Shown here in pieces: positions 35,385-42,829 of a stretch of DNA of 64,000 bases. The notes under the pieces were generated by a model. The model was not told the DNA's origin. It ran no database searches and was given only the letters and a program-made list of their open reading frames with translations. The stretch is from positions 1-64,000 of the forward strand of contig JALHNV010000007.1 of assembly GCA_022843325.1 (NCBI GenBank). Reading direction: 5' to 3'. The position numbers were made by a program, and so were the translations under genes. Source of the stretch: Pseudolabrys sp. (lineage in GTDB: Bacteria; Pseudomonadota; Alphaproteobacteria; Rhizobiales; Xanthobacteraceae). Position 1 is the first letter of the stretch, and every line of letters begins with the position of its first letter.

Positions 35385-37226
35385 CTACTCCACCGTGACC
35401 GATTTCGCGAGGTTGCGCGGCTGATCCACGTCGGTGCCGATGGCGGCGGCGGTATGATAGGCGATCAACTGCACCGGGATGGCATAGACCAAAGGCGTGA
35501 CCGTCGAGGCCATGTCCGGCAGCGTCAGGGTCACGGTCGAAGCAATGGTCGCCTCGGCGGCGCCCTTCGGGTCGGTGACCAGGATAATGCGGCCGCCACG
35601 GGCCGCCACTTCCTGCATGTTCGACACCGTCTTTTCGAACACCCGGTCATAAGGCGCAATGACGATCACCGGCATGGTCTCGTCGATCAGCGCGATCGGA
35701 CCGTGCTTCAGCTCGCCGGCGGCATACCCTTCGGCGTGGATGTAGGAAATTTCCTTCAGCTTCAGCGCGCCTTCCAGCGCCAGCGGATAGCTGGTGCCGC
35801 GGCCGAGATAGAGCACGTCGCCCACCTTGGCGAGGTCGAGTGCCAGTTGCTCGATTTCCGGCTCCAGCGTCAGCGCCTGTGCCATCAGTCGTGGCACCTC
35901 GATCAGCGCATGGACCAGCTTCTGCTCGTCTTCTTCCGACAAGTGGCCGCGGGCGCGGCCGGCGGCCAGCGCCAGGCAGGCCAGTACCGCAAGCTGACAG
36001 GTAAAGGCCTTGGTCGAGGCAACGCCGATTTCCGGACCCGCCAGCGTCGGCATCACCACGTCGCTTTCGCGGGCGATGGTCGAGGTCACGACATTCACGA
36101 CCGACAGAATGTGCTGCTTGTGCTCGCGCGCGTAACGCAGCGTCGCCAGCGTGTCGGCGGTCTCGCCGGACTGCGAGATGAAAATGGCGAGGTCGCCTGC
36201 TTCAAGCGGCGCGCCGCGATAGCGGAATTCCGACGCGATATCGATTTCCACCGGCAGTTTGGCGAAACGCTCGAACCAGTATTTTGCCACCAGCCCGGCA
36301 TAGAACGCCGTGCCGCAGGCCGAAATCGACAGCCGCTTGATCTTCGACCAGTCGAACGGCAGTTCGCCCGGCAGCGCTACCTTCTCCTGGATCATGTCGA
36401 TGTAGTGCGCCAGCGTATGGCCGACCACTTCCGGCTGTTCATGGATTTCCTTGGCCATGAAATGCTTGTGGTTGCCCTTGTCGACCATATGCGCGGTGGC
36501 GCTCGACTTCACCACCGGGCGCTCGACCGGGCGGTCCTGCTCGTCGAAAATCTGGACGCTCGAGCGCGTCAGCACCGCCCAGTCGCCGTCGTCGAGATAA
36601 CTGATGGTGTCGGTGAAGGGCGCCAGCGCAATGGCGTCCGAGCCGAAATACATTTCGCCTTTGCCGGCGGTGCCCTGGCCGTAGCCGATGGCGAGCGGCG
36701 AGCCCTTGCGGGCGCCGATCATCAGGTTGTCCTCGCCGGCGAACAGGAAAGCGAGTGCGAAGGCGCCACGCAATTGCTTGAGGGTGGCCGCCACCGCATC
36801 GACCGGCGATTTGCCATGGGCCATCTCGCGCGTGACGAGATGCGCCACCACCTCGGTATCGGTCTCGCTGAAGAACCTGGCGCCGCCCGCGACCAGGGAC
36901 TCGCGCAGTTCGCGGAAATTCTCGATGATGCCGTTGTGGACGACCGCGACCTTCGCCGTCGCATGCGGATGCGCGTTGCTTTCGGTCGGCCGGCCATGCG
37001 TCGCCCAGCGGGTGTGACCGATGCCGACATTGCCCGGCAGCGGCTCGGCGTCGAGCCGCTTCTCCAGCGCCACAAGCTTGCCCTCGGCGCGGCGGCGATC
37101 GAGCCGCCCATGATCCAGCGTGGCGATGCCGGCCGAGTCATAGCCGCGGTATTCGAGGCGCCGCAGCGCATCGACCAGCGCGCCGGCGACCGGCCTGTTT
37201 CCGAGAATTCCAACGATCCCGCACAT
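35385..37226 (-). CDS. glmS: Glutamine-fructose-6-phosphate aminotransferase (isomerizing)
   Basis: A 613-residue enzyme that makes glucosamine-6-phosphate, the entry to peptidoglycan and lipopolysaccharide amino sugars. Cys2 of MCGIVGI is the glutaminase nucleophile; GHTRWATHG and the two SIS domains (SISACGTAFYAG, SQSGETADT, GRGTSYPLALEGALKLKE) follow, ending in a C-terminal NLAKSVTVE, which binds at the active site. glmU lies 134 bases upstream on the same strand, so consecutive pathway genes are adjacent. No glmS ribozyme is seen, as expected outside Firmicutes. Confidence 0.98.
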   Translation of the reverse strand: MCGIVGILGNRPVAGALVDALRRLEYRGYDSAGIATLDHGRLDRRRAEGKLVALEKRLDAEPLPGNVGIGHTRWATHGRPTESNAHPHATAKVAVVHNGIIENFRELRESLVAGGARFFSETDTEVVAHLVTREMAHGKSPVDAVAATLKQLRGAFALAFLFAGEDNLMIGARKGSPLAIGYGQGTAGKGEMYFGSDAIALAPFTDTISYLDDGDWAVLTRSSVQIFDEQDRPVERPVVKSSATAHMVDKGNHKHFMAKEIHEQPEVVGHTLAHYIDMIQEKVALPGELPFDWSKIKRLSISACGTAFYAGLVAKYWFERFAKLPVEIDIASEFRYRGAPLEAGDLAIFISQSGETADTLATLRYAREHKQHILSVVNVVTSTIARESDVVMPTLAGPEIGVASTKAFTCQLAVLACLALAAGRARGHLSEEDEQKLVHALIEVPRLMAQALTLEPEIEQLALDLAKVGDVLYLGRGTSYPLALEGALKLKEISYIHAEGYAAGELKHGPIALIDETMPVIVIAPYDRVFEKTVSNMQEVAARGGRIILVTDPKGAAEATIASTVTLTLPDMASTVTPLVYAIPVQLIAYHTAAAIGTDVDQPRNLAKSVTVE

Positions 37227-37360
37227 CCGCCAAGCCGATCCCTAAAGTTCCAGATGACGATTAGCGGAAAGCACTAACCGGATGAAATCACGACGCATTA
37301 CACGTTGTGTCAGCGCCGAACCTGGCGCCAAGGCGTGCCGACGCGGCCGTCTATACACGC

Positions 37361-38773
37361 TCAGCGTGACTTTTTGGTTTTCTTCTTCGCGGCGGTTTTG
37401 CCGGCTTTGGCCGCCGGCTTTTTTCCGGCGGTCTTGCTGAGCGCCTTGAATTCCCGCAGCCGCTTCGCCCAGCCTTCCTTTGTCATCTGCTGACCGCGCG
37501 CCACTGCGAGGGCGTCGGCCGGCACATCCTTGCTGATCACGGAGCCCGAACCGACATAGGCGCCGTCGCCGATTCTCACCGGTGCCACCAGCGACGAATT
37601 GGAGCCGATGAAGGCGCGCTTGCCGATATCCGTGCGGTGCTTGTCGACGCCATCGTAATTGCAGGTGATGGTGCCGGCGCCGATATTGGCGCCCTCGCCG
37701 ACCCGCGCGTCGCCGATATAGGCCAGATGATTGGCCTTGGCGCCCGCCTCGATGGTCGAGGCCTTCACCTCAACAAAATTACCGATGTGAACATCCGGCC
37801 CGAGATCGGCGCCGGGGCGCAGACGGGCGTAAGGGCCGACCCTGGCGCCCGTGCCGACACGCGCGCCCTCGATATGCGAGAACGAGCGGATCGTCACGCC
37901 ATCGCCGACGGTGACGCCGGGCCCGAAGACGACGTTGGGCTCGATGACGACGTCGGAACCGAACGTCGTGTCGGCGGACAGAAACACCGTCTCCGGCGCG
38001 ATCAACGTGACGCCGGCTTCCATCGCGGCGGCGCGCAGGCGCGCCTGCAGGACCGCCTCGGTTTCCGCGAGCTGTGCCTTGGTATTGATGCCGCGCACAT
38101 CATCCTCCGCCGTTTCGATCGCCACCGCCTTCAAGCCCATGTCGCGGGCAATGGCAACGGCGTCGGTCAGATAGTATTCGCCCTTGGCATTGGCGTTGCC
38201 GATGCGCTCCAGGATGGCGAGCGCATGCTTGCCGGCCAGCGCCATCAGCCCGCCGTTGCAAAAATCGATGCGGCGCTCATCGTCGCTCGCGTCGCGCTCT
38301 TCGCGGATGGCGATCAGGTCGCTGCCCTGCATGACCAGCCGGCCATAGCCATGCGGGTCGGCGGCCTTAAAGCCGAGCACGGCCACCGCTGCGCCATCGG
38401 CCAGCGCCGCACGCAAGGCGCGCAGCGTCTCGGCCGTCACCAGCGGCGTGTCGCCAAACATCACCAGCACGTCATCCGCGCCTGCCGCCAGCGCCTCGCG
38501 CGCCGCCAGCACCGCATGCGCCGTGCCGCGCCGCTCACGTTGTTCGAAAATCTGCGCCTGCGGCGCGATCGCCTGCGCCGCCTTCCTCACCGCGTCATGG
38601 CCAGGCCCGACGACCACGGCGATCTCGGCGCCGCCGGCGTCAACCGCCGTGGTCAGAACATGCGCTAGCAGACTCCGGCCGCCGACCGCGTGCAACACCT
38701 TGGGCAGCGTTGAGCGCATGCGGGTGCCTTCGCCGGCGGCAAGCACGATGGCCAAGCAGGTTCGTCGATCCAT
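37361..38773 (-). CDS. glmU: Bifunctional UDP-GlcNAc pyrophosphorylase/GlcN-1-P acetyltransferase
   Basis: A 470-residue enzyme giving UDP-N-acetylglucosamine. The uridyltransferase domain starts with [19 protein letters not shown], and VMFGDTPL lies near 108. The C-terminal half is a left-handed beta helix of hexapeptide repeats (for example [13 protein letters not shown]) with the acetyl-transfer region [14 protein letters not shown]. The last ~25 residues are an unusual Lys/Ala run ([20 protein letters not shown]) beyond the usual end of GlmU. It is upstream of glmS in the same direction. Confidence 0.98.
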   Translation of the reverse strand: MDRRTCLAIVLAAGEGTRMRSTLPKVLHAVGGRSLLAHVLTTAVDAGGAEIAVVVGPGHDAVRKAAQAIAPQAQIFEQRERRGTAHAVLAAREALAAGADDVLVMFGDTPLVTAETLRALRAALADGAAVAVLGFKAADPHGYGRLVMQGSDLIAIREERDASDDERRIDFCNGGLMALAGKHALAILERIGNANAKGEYYLTDAVAIARDMGLKAVAIETAEDDVRGINTKAQLAETEAVLQARLRAAAMEAGVTLIAPETVFLSADTTFGSDVVIEPNVVFGPGVTVGDGVTIRSFSHIEGARVGTGARVGPYARLRPGADLGPDVHIGNFVEVKASTIEAGAKANHLAYIGDARVGEGANIGAGTITCNYDGVDKHRTDIGKRAFIGSNSSLVAPVRIGDGAYVGSGSVISKDVPADALAVARGQQMTKEGWAKRLREFKALSKTAGKKPAAKAGKTAAKKKTKKSR

Positions 38774-38920
38774 GCGAAAAAAGGCTCACGCTGAGAGGGA
38801 AAATGCCCGGATGCCTATAGCGCACCAGCGGCAATGACGCGACGCGCCACGCGAAGAAAGCAAGCTCTGCCGGATTCTGCTAATGTTTTCAACGACGTGA
38901 TTCGCGGCTGGGGACAATTG

Positions 38921-39826
38921 ATGGCGAACGAGATGGAGCCCGCCGAACCTGATTTGCGGAATATCCGCAAGCATCTGCGCCAGGGGACATCGGCGCGGGG
39001 GGCGCTGGGCTGGGGCGGGCTGGCATTGCTGGCGCTGAGTGCGCTGGTGCTGACCAGCCAGACGCAGGTCGGCAGCGAACGGCTGCAGCAGGCGCTGGGA
39101 TCCATTGCCAACGAACCCGCCGCTGTCGCGATCAAAACTCCCGAACCGGTGCGGACGGTTACGGCACCCGCGCCGGAGAAGGATGCCGAGACCCACCGGC
39201 TGGAAGCGCAGGTGCGCGCGCTGGAAGCCGACCGCGACCGCCTGACGGCGCGCCTTGCGACGCTCGAGCGCAATCTCGAAGACATGACCGGCTCGATCAG
39301 GGCCCAGGCCGAGCGGGTGGCGACGGTTGCGCCGGTCTCCCCAATGCCTGTGCCCAGCGCGCCGCAGACGAGTGCGCCGCAAGTCACCGCGCCGCAAGTC
39401 AGCGCGCCGCCACTCACCGTGCCCGAGACGCCGCCGTCGGCGGATGTACCGTCGCCAGGCATGCCGGCGCAGGCGGCAAAGCCCATCGCCGAACCCGTCC
39501 CCCTTCCCCCCGTCCGTGTCGCCGTGGCGCGCCCCGCCGCCGAACCGCCGCCGGCGCGGGCCGAGTACGGCATCGATCTCGGCGGCGCGCCCAATGCCGA
39601 TGCATTGCGCGCCCGCTGGGCGGCCGTGAAAGCCAATTTCGGTCCGCTGCTAAGCGGCCTGCATCCCGTCGCGGTGCGCGACCGGCGGCCGGGCAGCACC
39701 GAACTTCGTCTGGTCGTCGGGCCCTTGCCCAATGCCACCGCCGCCCGCGACCTCTGCACGCGCATCGGCGACCAGGCGGTCTGCCGCACCGGCCGCTATG
39801 ACGGCGAGGCCTTTGTTCCCCGTTAA
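38921..39826 (+). CDS. Membrane-anchored coiled-coil protein, possible SPOR-like C-terminus
   Basis: A 301-residue protein. Residues 1-27 are charged and cytoplasmic, 28-46 form one membrane helix, about 87-130 a coiled coil (LEAQVRALEADRDRL), then a Pro/Ala-rich spacer with near-repeats of SAPQ, and a C-terminal domain of about 80 residues (YGIDLGGAPNADALRARW, LVVGPLPNATAARDLC) that has the size and pattern of a SPOR-like peptidoglycan-binding repeat. GGGGA before ATG 38921 supports that start over an upstream one. Likely an envelope or division-related protein; not confirmed. Confidence 0.75.
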   Translation: MANEMEPAEPDLRNIRKHLRQGTSARGALGWGGLALLALSALVLTSQTQVGSERLQQALGSIANEPAAVAIKTPEPVRTVTAPAPEKDAETHRLEAQVRALEADRDRLTARLATLERNLEDMTGSIRAQAERVATVAPVSPMPVPSAPQTSAPQVTAPQVSAPPLTVPETPPSADVPSPGMPAQAAKPIAEPVPLPPVRVAVARPAAEPPPARAEYGIDLGGAPNADALRARWAAVKANFGPLLSGLHPVAVRDRRPGSTELRLVVGPLPNATAARDLCTRIGDQAVCRTGRYDGEAFVPR

Positions 39827-39873
39827 GGGCCGCTGAGTTGTGGTGACGGTCCGGGACCGGCATAATCCGGTTC

Positions 39874-40248
39874 ATGAAACTGTTCTTGCCCAGCGCGCGC
39901 GCTACCAACGCCTTGCTCATCATCGGCTTTAGCGCTCTCGGCTATGCGCTCTATATCCGCTACCTCGGTATCGAGCAGTCGGCCGTTGGACTGGCGTGCG
40001 CCGCCGGCCTCGACACCTGGCTCTGCGCCTCGCGCCGGATCGTCACCGCGATGTTCCAGAATTCGGTGTTCGGCGGCGGCGCGCTGCTGGTTGCCGCGGT
40101 GAATCTGCTGCGCCCGTCGCTGGTCGGATTTGCCGTGGCGCTCGCGTTGGCCTGCCTGGGCCTCGTCCTCTACAACATCGTGCTGTCGTCGCTGGCGATC
40201 GGGCTGCTGCTGCTCAGCTTCGCGCGTCGCGCACCTGAGCCAGAGTAA
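39874..40248 (+). CDS. Small membrane protein of unknown function
   Basis: A 124-residue protein with three to four hydrophobic helices (about 13-30, 65-80, 84-115). A short Cys-containing loop (LACAAGLDTWLCASRR) lies between the first two. No family is recognised. Its last 35 bases overlap the end of the convergent ndvC-like gene, so the two transcripts are complementary there. It follows the coiled-coil protein gene by 47 bases and may be read with it. Confidence 0.75.
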   Translation: MKLFLPSARATNALLIIGFSALGYALYIRYLGIEQSAVGLACAAGLDTWLCASRRIVTAMFQNSVFGGGALLVAAVNLLRPSLVGFAVALALACLGLVLYNIVLSSLAIGLLLLSFARRAPEPE

Positions 40249-41809
40249 ACGCCAGCGCCAGCAGCCCTGCGCAGACCCACAGCGACTGCCAGTTGGCCAA
40301 CGTCTCGTTGAGCACGATATAGGGCACGGTCAACGCCAGCAGCGCGGCGCCGCCGAATTCGGCCGCGCCGCGCTCGCCGGTCGGCCGCGGCATGATCAGC
40401 GTGTGCAACACAAACGGCACGACCGCCGCGGTCAGCGGCGCGAACGGGAAATCGCGGTAGCGCGGGTCGAAGACCAGGCTGAGCGCCACCACCAGCGCCA
40501 GCAGCACCGTCACCATCATGACGCCGCCGACCAGCACGGCCAGCGGATCGCGGGTCCGTTCAGGGGCCGGCCCGAGCAGGCGCGAGAACCGCGGCAGCGG
40601 CAGGCCGCGCATGACGGCGGCGCTCACCGCCAGCGGCGCCAGCACCGCCACGGCCAGAAACGCCAGCGACCGCAGCCAGCCGCCCAAGCCAAGGCTTTCA
40701 ACCGGCAGGCGCGCGACCGTCATGCCCAGCATGAGCCCGCCGGCCAGCGCGCTGCCGGTCACGGCCAGCCACACCGCCCGCGGTGCGTCCCGTTGTCTTC
40801 CAGCGCGGAACGCCGCGCCGAATACCAGCACGGCAAAGGCGATGCCGCCGGCGGCCTGCCACAGCCAAAACGGATGATTGGAGACCGCCTCGCCCCAGCC
40901 GAACTTGGCGGAGCGATCATCCTCGAACAGCCCCCAGTGACCGCCGACGGTGCCTTCCAGAGCCCGCTTCCACGGCTGGTCGAAGGCTTCGATCACGTTG
41001 ACCTTGGCGCCGTCGCGCTTGGCCAGTGCCAGCACGTCCTGGATCACTTGCGCCTGATTGGCCGGCGACGGCAGCGCGCCTTCGCGCATCCGGCCGGCGC
41101 TGGGCCAGCCGACCTCGCCGATGATGACCTCCTTGCCGGCAAAGGCGGCGACCATCTCCCGGCGGATCTGATCGACGTGCGGCGCAGCGTGTTTGGCGGC
41201 GATCGGGAAGTCCTCCCAATACGGGAGAATATGGATGGTGATGAAGTCAGCCGCGGCCGCCACGTCCCGGTTGCGCAGCCAGAATTCCCACACGTCGGCG
41301 TAAGTCACCGGCACCTTCACCCTCGCTTTCACAGCGCGAATGTTGGCCGCAAGATCGGTGGCCGTCATCTCGCCCCGCAACAGGACTTCGTTGCCGACGA
41401 CGACCGCGCGGATCGTGTCCGGATAGCGGTTGGCCAGCGCCACGGCGGTCTCGATTTCCACCTTGTTGCGGACGGCATTGGTCGAAAGCCACAGTCCTTG
41501 CAGGACCTTGAGGCCGAGCTTGGCGGCAATCGGCGCCACCTGGTCGAGGCCTTGATCGACGGCGTAAATGCGCACGCAATCCGTCAGCGCTGCCAGCCGG
41601 GTGAGGTCCTCCTCGATCTGCGCGGCTGGAATGCGGAGCGACGGGTTGAACGGCGTCTGCCGGCCGCGGAATGGCGCATAGGAGACGCACCACAGCTTTT
41701 CGCCGGCACCGAGCGGGGCATTCGGCATGGCGATCGGCTGGCCGAGCCACGCCCAGATTCCGGCAATGATCGCGGCCGATGCAGCCAGACAGGCAATTCC
41801 AAAACGCAT
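40214..41809 (-). CDS. ndvC: GH17-like/membrane protein, NdvC-like beta-glucan synthesis protein
   Basis: A 531-residue protein. After one N-terminal membrane anchor (1-22) comes a glycoside-hydrolase-17-type domain with both catalytic acids in place: Glu141 in GNEVLLRG and Glu232 in GEVGWPSAG. From about 300 on there are six to seven membrane helices. This layout and the size (about 58 kDa) fit Bradyrhizobium NdvC, needed for the beta-1,6 linkages of periplasmic cyclic beta-1,3/1,6-glucans. ATG 41809 is used (GGATC upstream, hydrophobic start). It is divergent from a glucan-biosynthesis accessory gene and an ndvB homologue. Confidence 0.85.
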   Translation of the reverse strand: MRFGIACLAASAAIIAGIWAWLGQPIAMPNAPLGAGEKLWCVSYAPFRGRQTPFNPSLRIPAAQIEEDLTRLAALTDCVRIYAVDQGLDQVAPIAAKLGLKVLQGLWLSTNAVRNKVEIETAVALANRYPDTIRAVVVGNEVLLRGEMTATDLAANIRAVKARVKVPVTYADVWEFWLRNRDVAAAADFITIHILPYWEDFPIAAKHAAPHVDQIRREMVAAFAGKEVIIGEVGWPSAGRMREGALPSPANQAQVIQDVLALAKRDGAKVNVIEAFDQPWKRALEGTVGGHWGLFEDDRSAKFGWGEAVSNHPFWLWQAAGGIAFAVLVFGAAFRAGRQRDAPRAVWLAVTGSALAGGLMLGMTVARLPVESLGLGGWLRSLAFLAVAVLAPLAVSAAVMRGLPLPRFSRLLGPAPERTRDPLAVLVGGVMMVTVLLALVVALSLVFDPRYRDFPFAPLTAAVVPFVLHTLIMPRPTGERGAAEFGGAALLALTVPYIVLNETLANWQSLWVCAGLLALAFTLAQVRDARS

Positions 41810-42125
41810 CGGGACGATCCAAACCGGCAGGATTGAGACGGCAGGATCGCATATAGCGCGGAAGCGCCGCTGCCAAGCCAGCCCGATGGGTTGCAACGAA
41901 CCGTCTTAAGCAAGACTCGCTGGGACGCTGGACAAACCATTGTCGCAAAGGGCACATTTTCCGCGCTCAGTCATCGTCCGTTCACCTTCAATAGTTCATG
42001 TCATTGTCGGTACGTCAGTTGACCGGGTGCCGCGACAATCGGCGGAAGTGCCGCATTAGTGTCCCATTCGGGCTTCACTGAGGGTGCGCTACCGGGTGGA
42101 AAACTCAATCAACATCGGCGGGACA
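41810..42125. promoter_or_regulatory. Divergent intergenic region of the glucan locus
   Basis: About 316 bases between the ndvC-like gene and the accessory gene. It must hold promoters for both directions. I see no clear sigma-70 pair, palindromic operator, RNA gene or convincing ORF; frames through it are Arg/Pro-rich and unlike proteins. Confidence 0.4.
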
Positions 42126-42623
42126 ATGGCGGTTTCTATTTCGTTGCGTCAGTTTGCGGTCATGGCCTGCATGGCGGGATTTACGTTCGCGGCCAGCGCC
42201 GCCTGGGCCCAGAGCGGCAATGGCAAGCCGCCCGAGGCCCCCCAGAAGACTCCGGCCGAAGTGGCCAAGGAAAGCCAGCGTAAAGTCGACGAAATCGCCG
42301 AGGCGGCGACAGCCTTGCCGGGCGCTGCGGGCCAGCCGGAGTGCGTCTGGCTCGGCCGCCGCGTCGTCGGCCTGCTGTGGCGCGACGATCTCGATACCGC
42401 CTTCCGCCACCTCGACCTCTACGACCGCTTCGCCTGCCCGAGCGCCCACGTCCAGGCCACCTTCCGCTGCCTCGTCCGGCAGGGCAATTTCGACCCGAAA
42501 GCCCAGGAAACGCTGAACGGACGCGTGCACGCCTGCTGGCTCAATCCGGCGCTGGTCCCGGCGCCGCAAACCGAGGCCCAGCCTGCCCCGGCTGCGCCGG
42601 CGGCCGGACCCCCTGCGCGCTAG
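42126..42623 (+). CDS. Exported beta-1,3/1,6-glucan biosynthesis accessory protein
   Basis: A 165-residue protein with a signal peptide (hydrophobic 8-25, cleavage around AWAQ), a charged helical segment (TPAEVAKESQRKVDEIAEAA) and a Cys-containing domain (PECVWLGRRVVGLLWRDDLDTAF, RFACPS, FRCLVRQG, HACWLNP) with a Pro/Ala-rich tail. From memory, similar small proteins next to ndvB in Bradyrhizobium are labelled beta-1,3/1,6-glucan biosynthesis proteins; this label rests on context. ATG 42126 follows GGCGGGA. Periplasmic; it could help assembly or export of the glucan. Confidence 0.7.
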   Translation: MAVSISLRQFAVMACMAGFTFAASAAWAQSGNGKPPEAPQKTPAEVAKESQRKVDEIAEAATALPGAAGQPECVWLGRRVVGLLWRDDLDTAFRHLDLYDRFACPSAHVQATFRCLVRQGNFDPKAQETLNGRVHACWLNPALVPAPQTEAQPAPAAPAAGPPAR

Positions 42624-42703
42624 TCATGTTTTTCCCGCTGAGAATTTTTATCGAACCGCCCGCAAAATACTTCTCGGCGCCATGCAGCCGCCAAGGAATT
42701 GCC

Positions 42704-42775
42704 ATGAGCGGGAACTACTTGAAAGTCAGCCTGACGCCGAGCTATGCTGCACCACAGCGGACCAATCTTCAGTGA
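42704..42775 (+). CDS. Possible 23-residue peptide upstream of ndvB
   Basis: A short frame MSGNYLKVSLTPSYAAPQ... of 23 codons with a good AAGGAA ribosome-binding sequence seven bases before ATG 42704. It lies in the 206-base gap before the ndvB-like gene. It could be a leader peptide or chance; there is no clear terminator or antiterminator behind it. Confidence 0.28.
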   Translation: MSGNYLKVSLTPSYAAPQRTNLQ

Positions 42776-42829
42776 GCCCAGGGGACGGGTTCAACGGTCT
42801 GCCACTCTGCCCCATTTGGTAGTGAGTCT

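Noticed and set aside
35274-37277. A 667-codon open frame antisense to glmS
   Set aside because: Shadow of glmS; no domain motif.
37227-37360. Possible glmS ribozyme or riboswitch between glmU and glmS
   Set aside because: No matching core; such ribozymes are known from Firmicutes and relatives.
39360-39420. Short repeats (GCGCCGCAAGTCA-like) as a CRISPR or tandem-repeat locus
   Set aside because: They are codons for SAPQ-type residues in the Pro/Ala-rich linker of a coding region; only three to four imperfect units.
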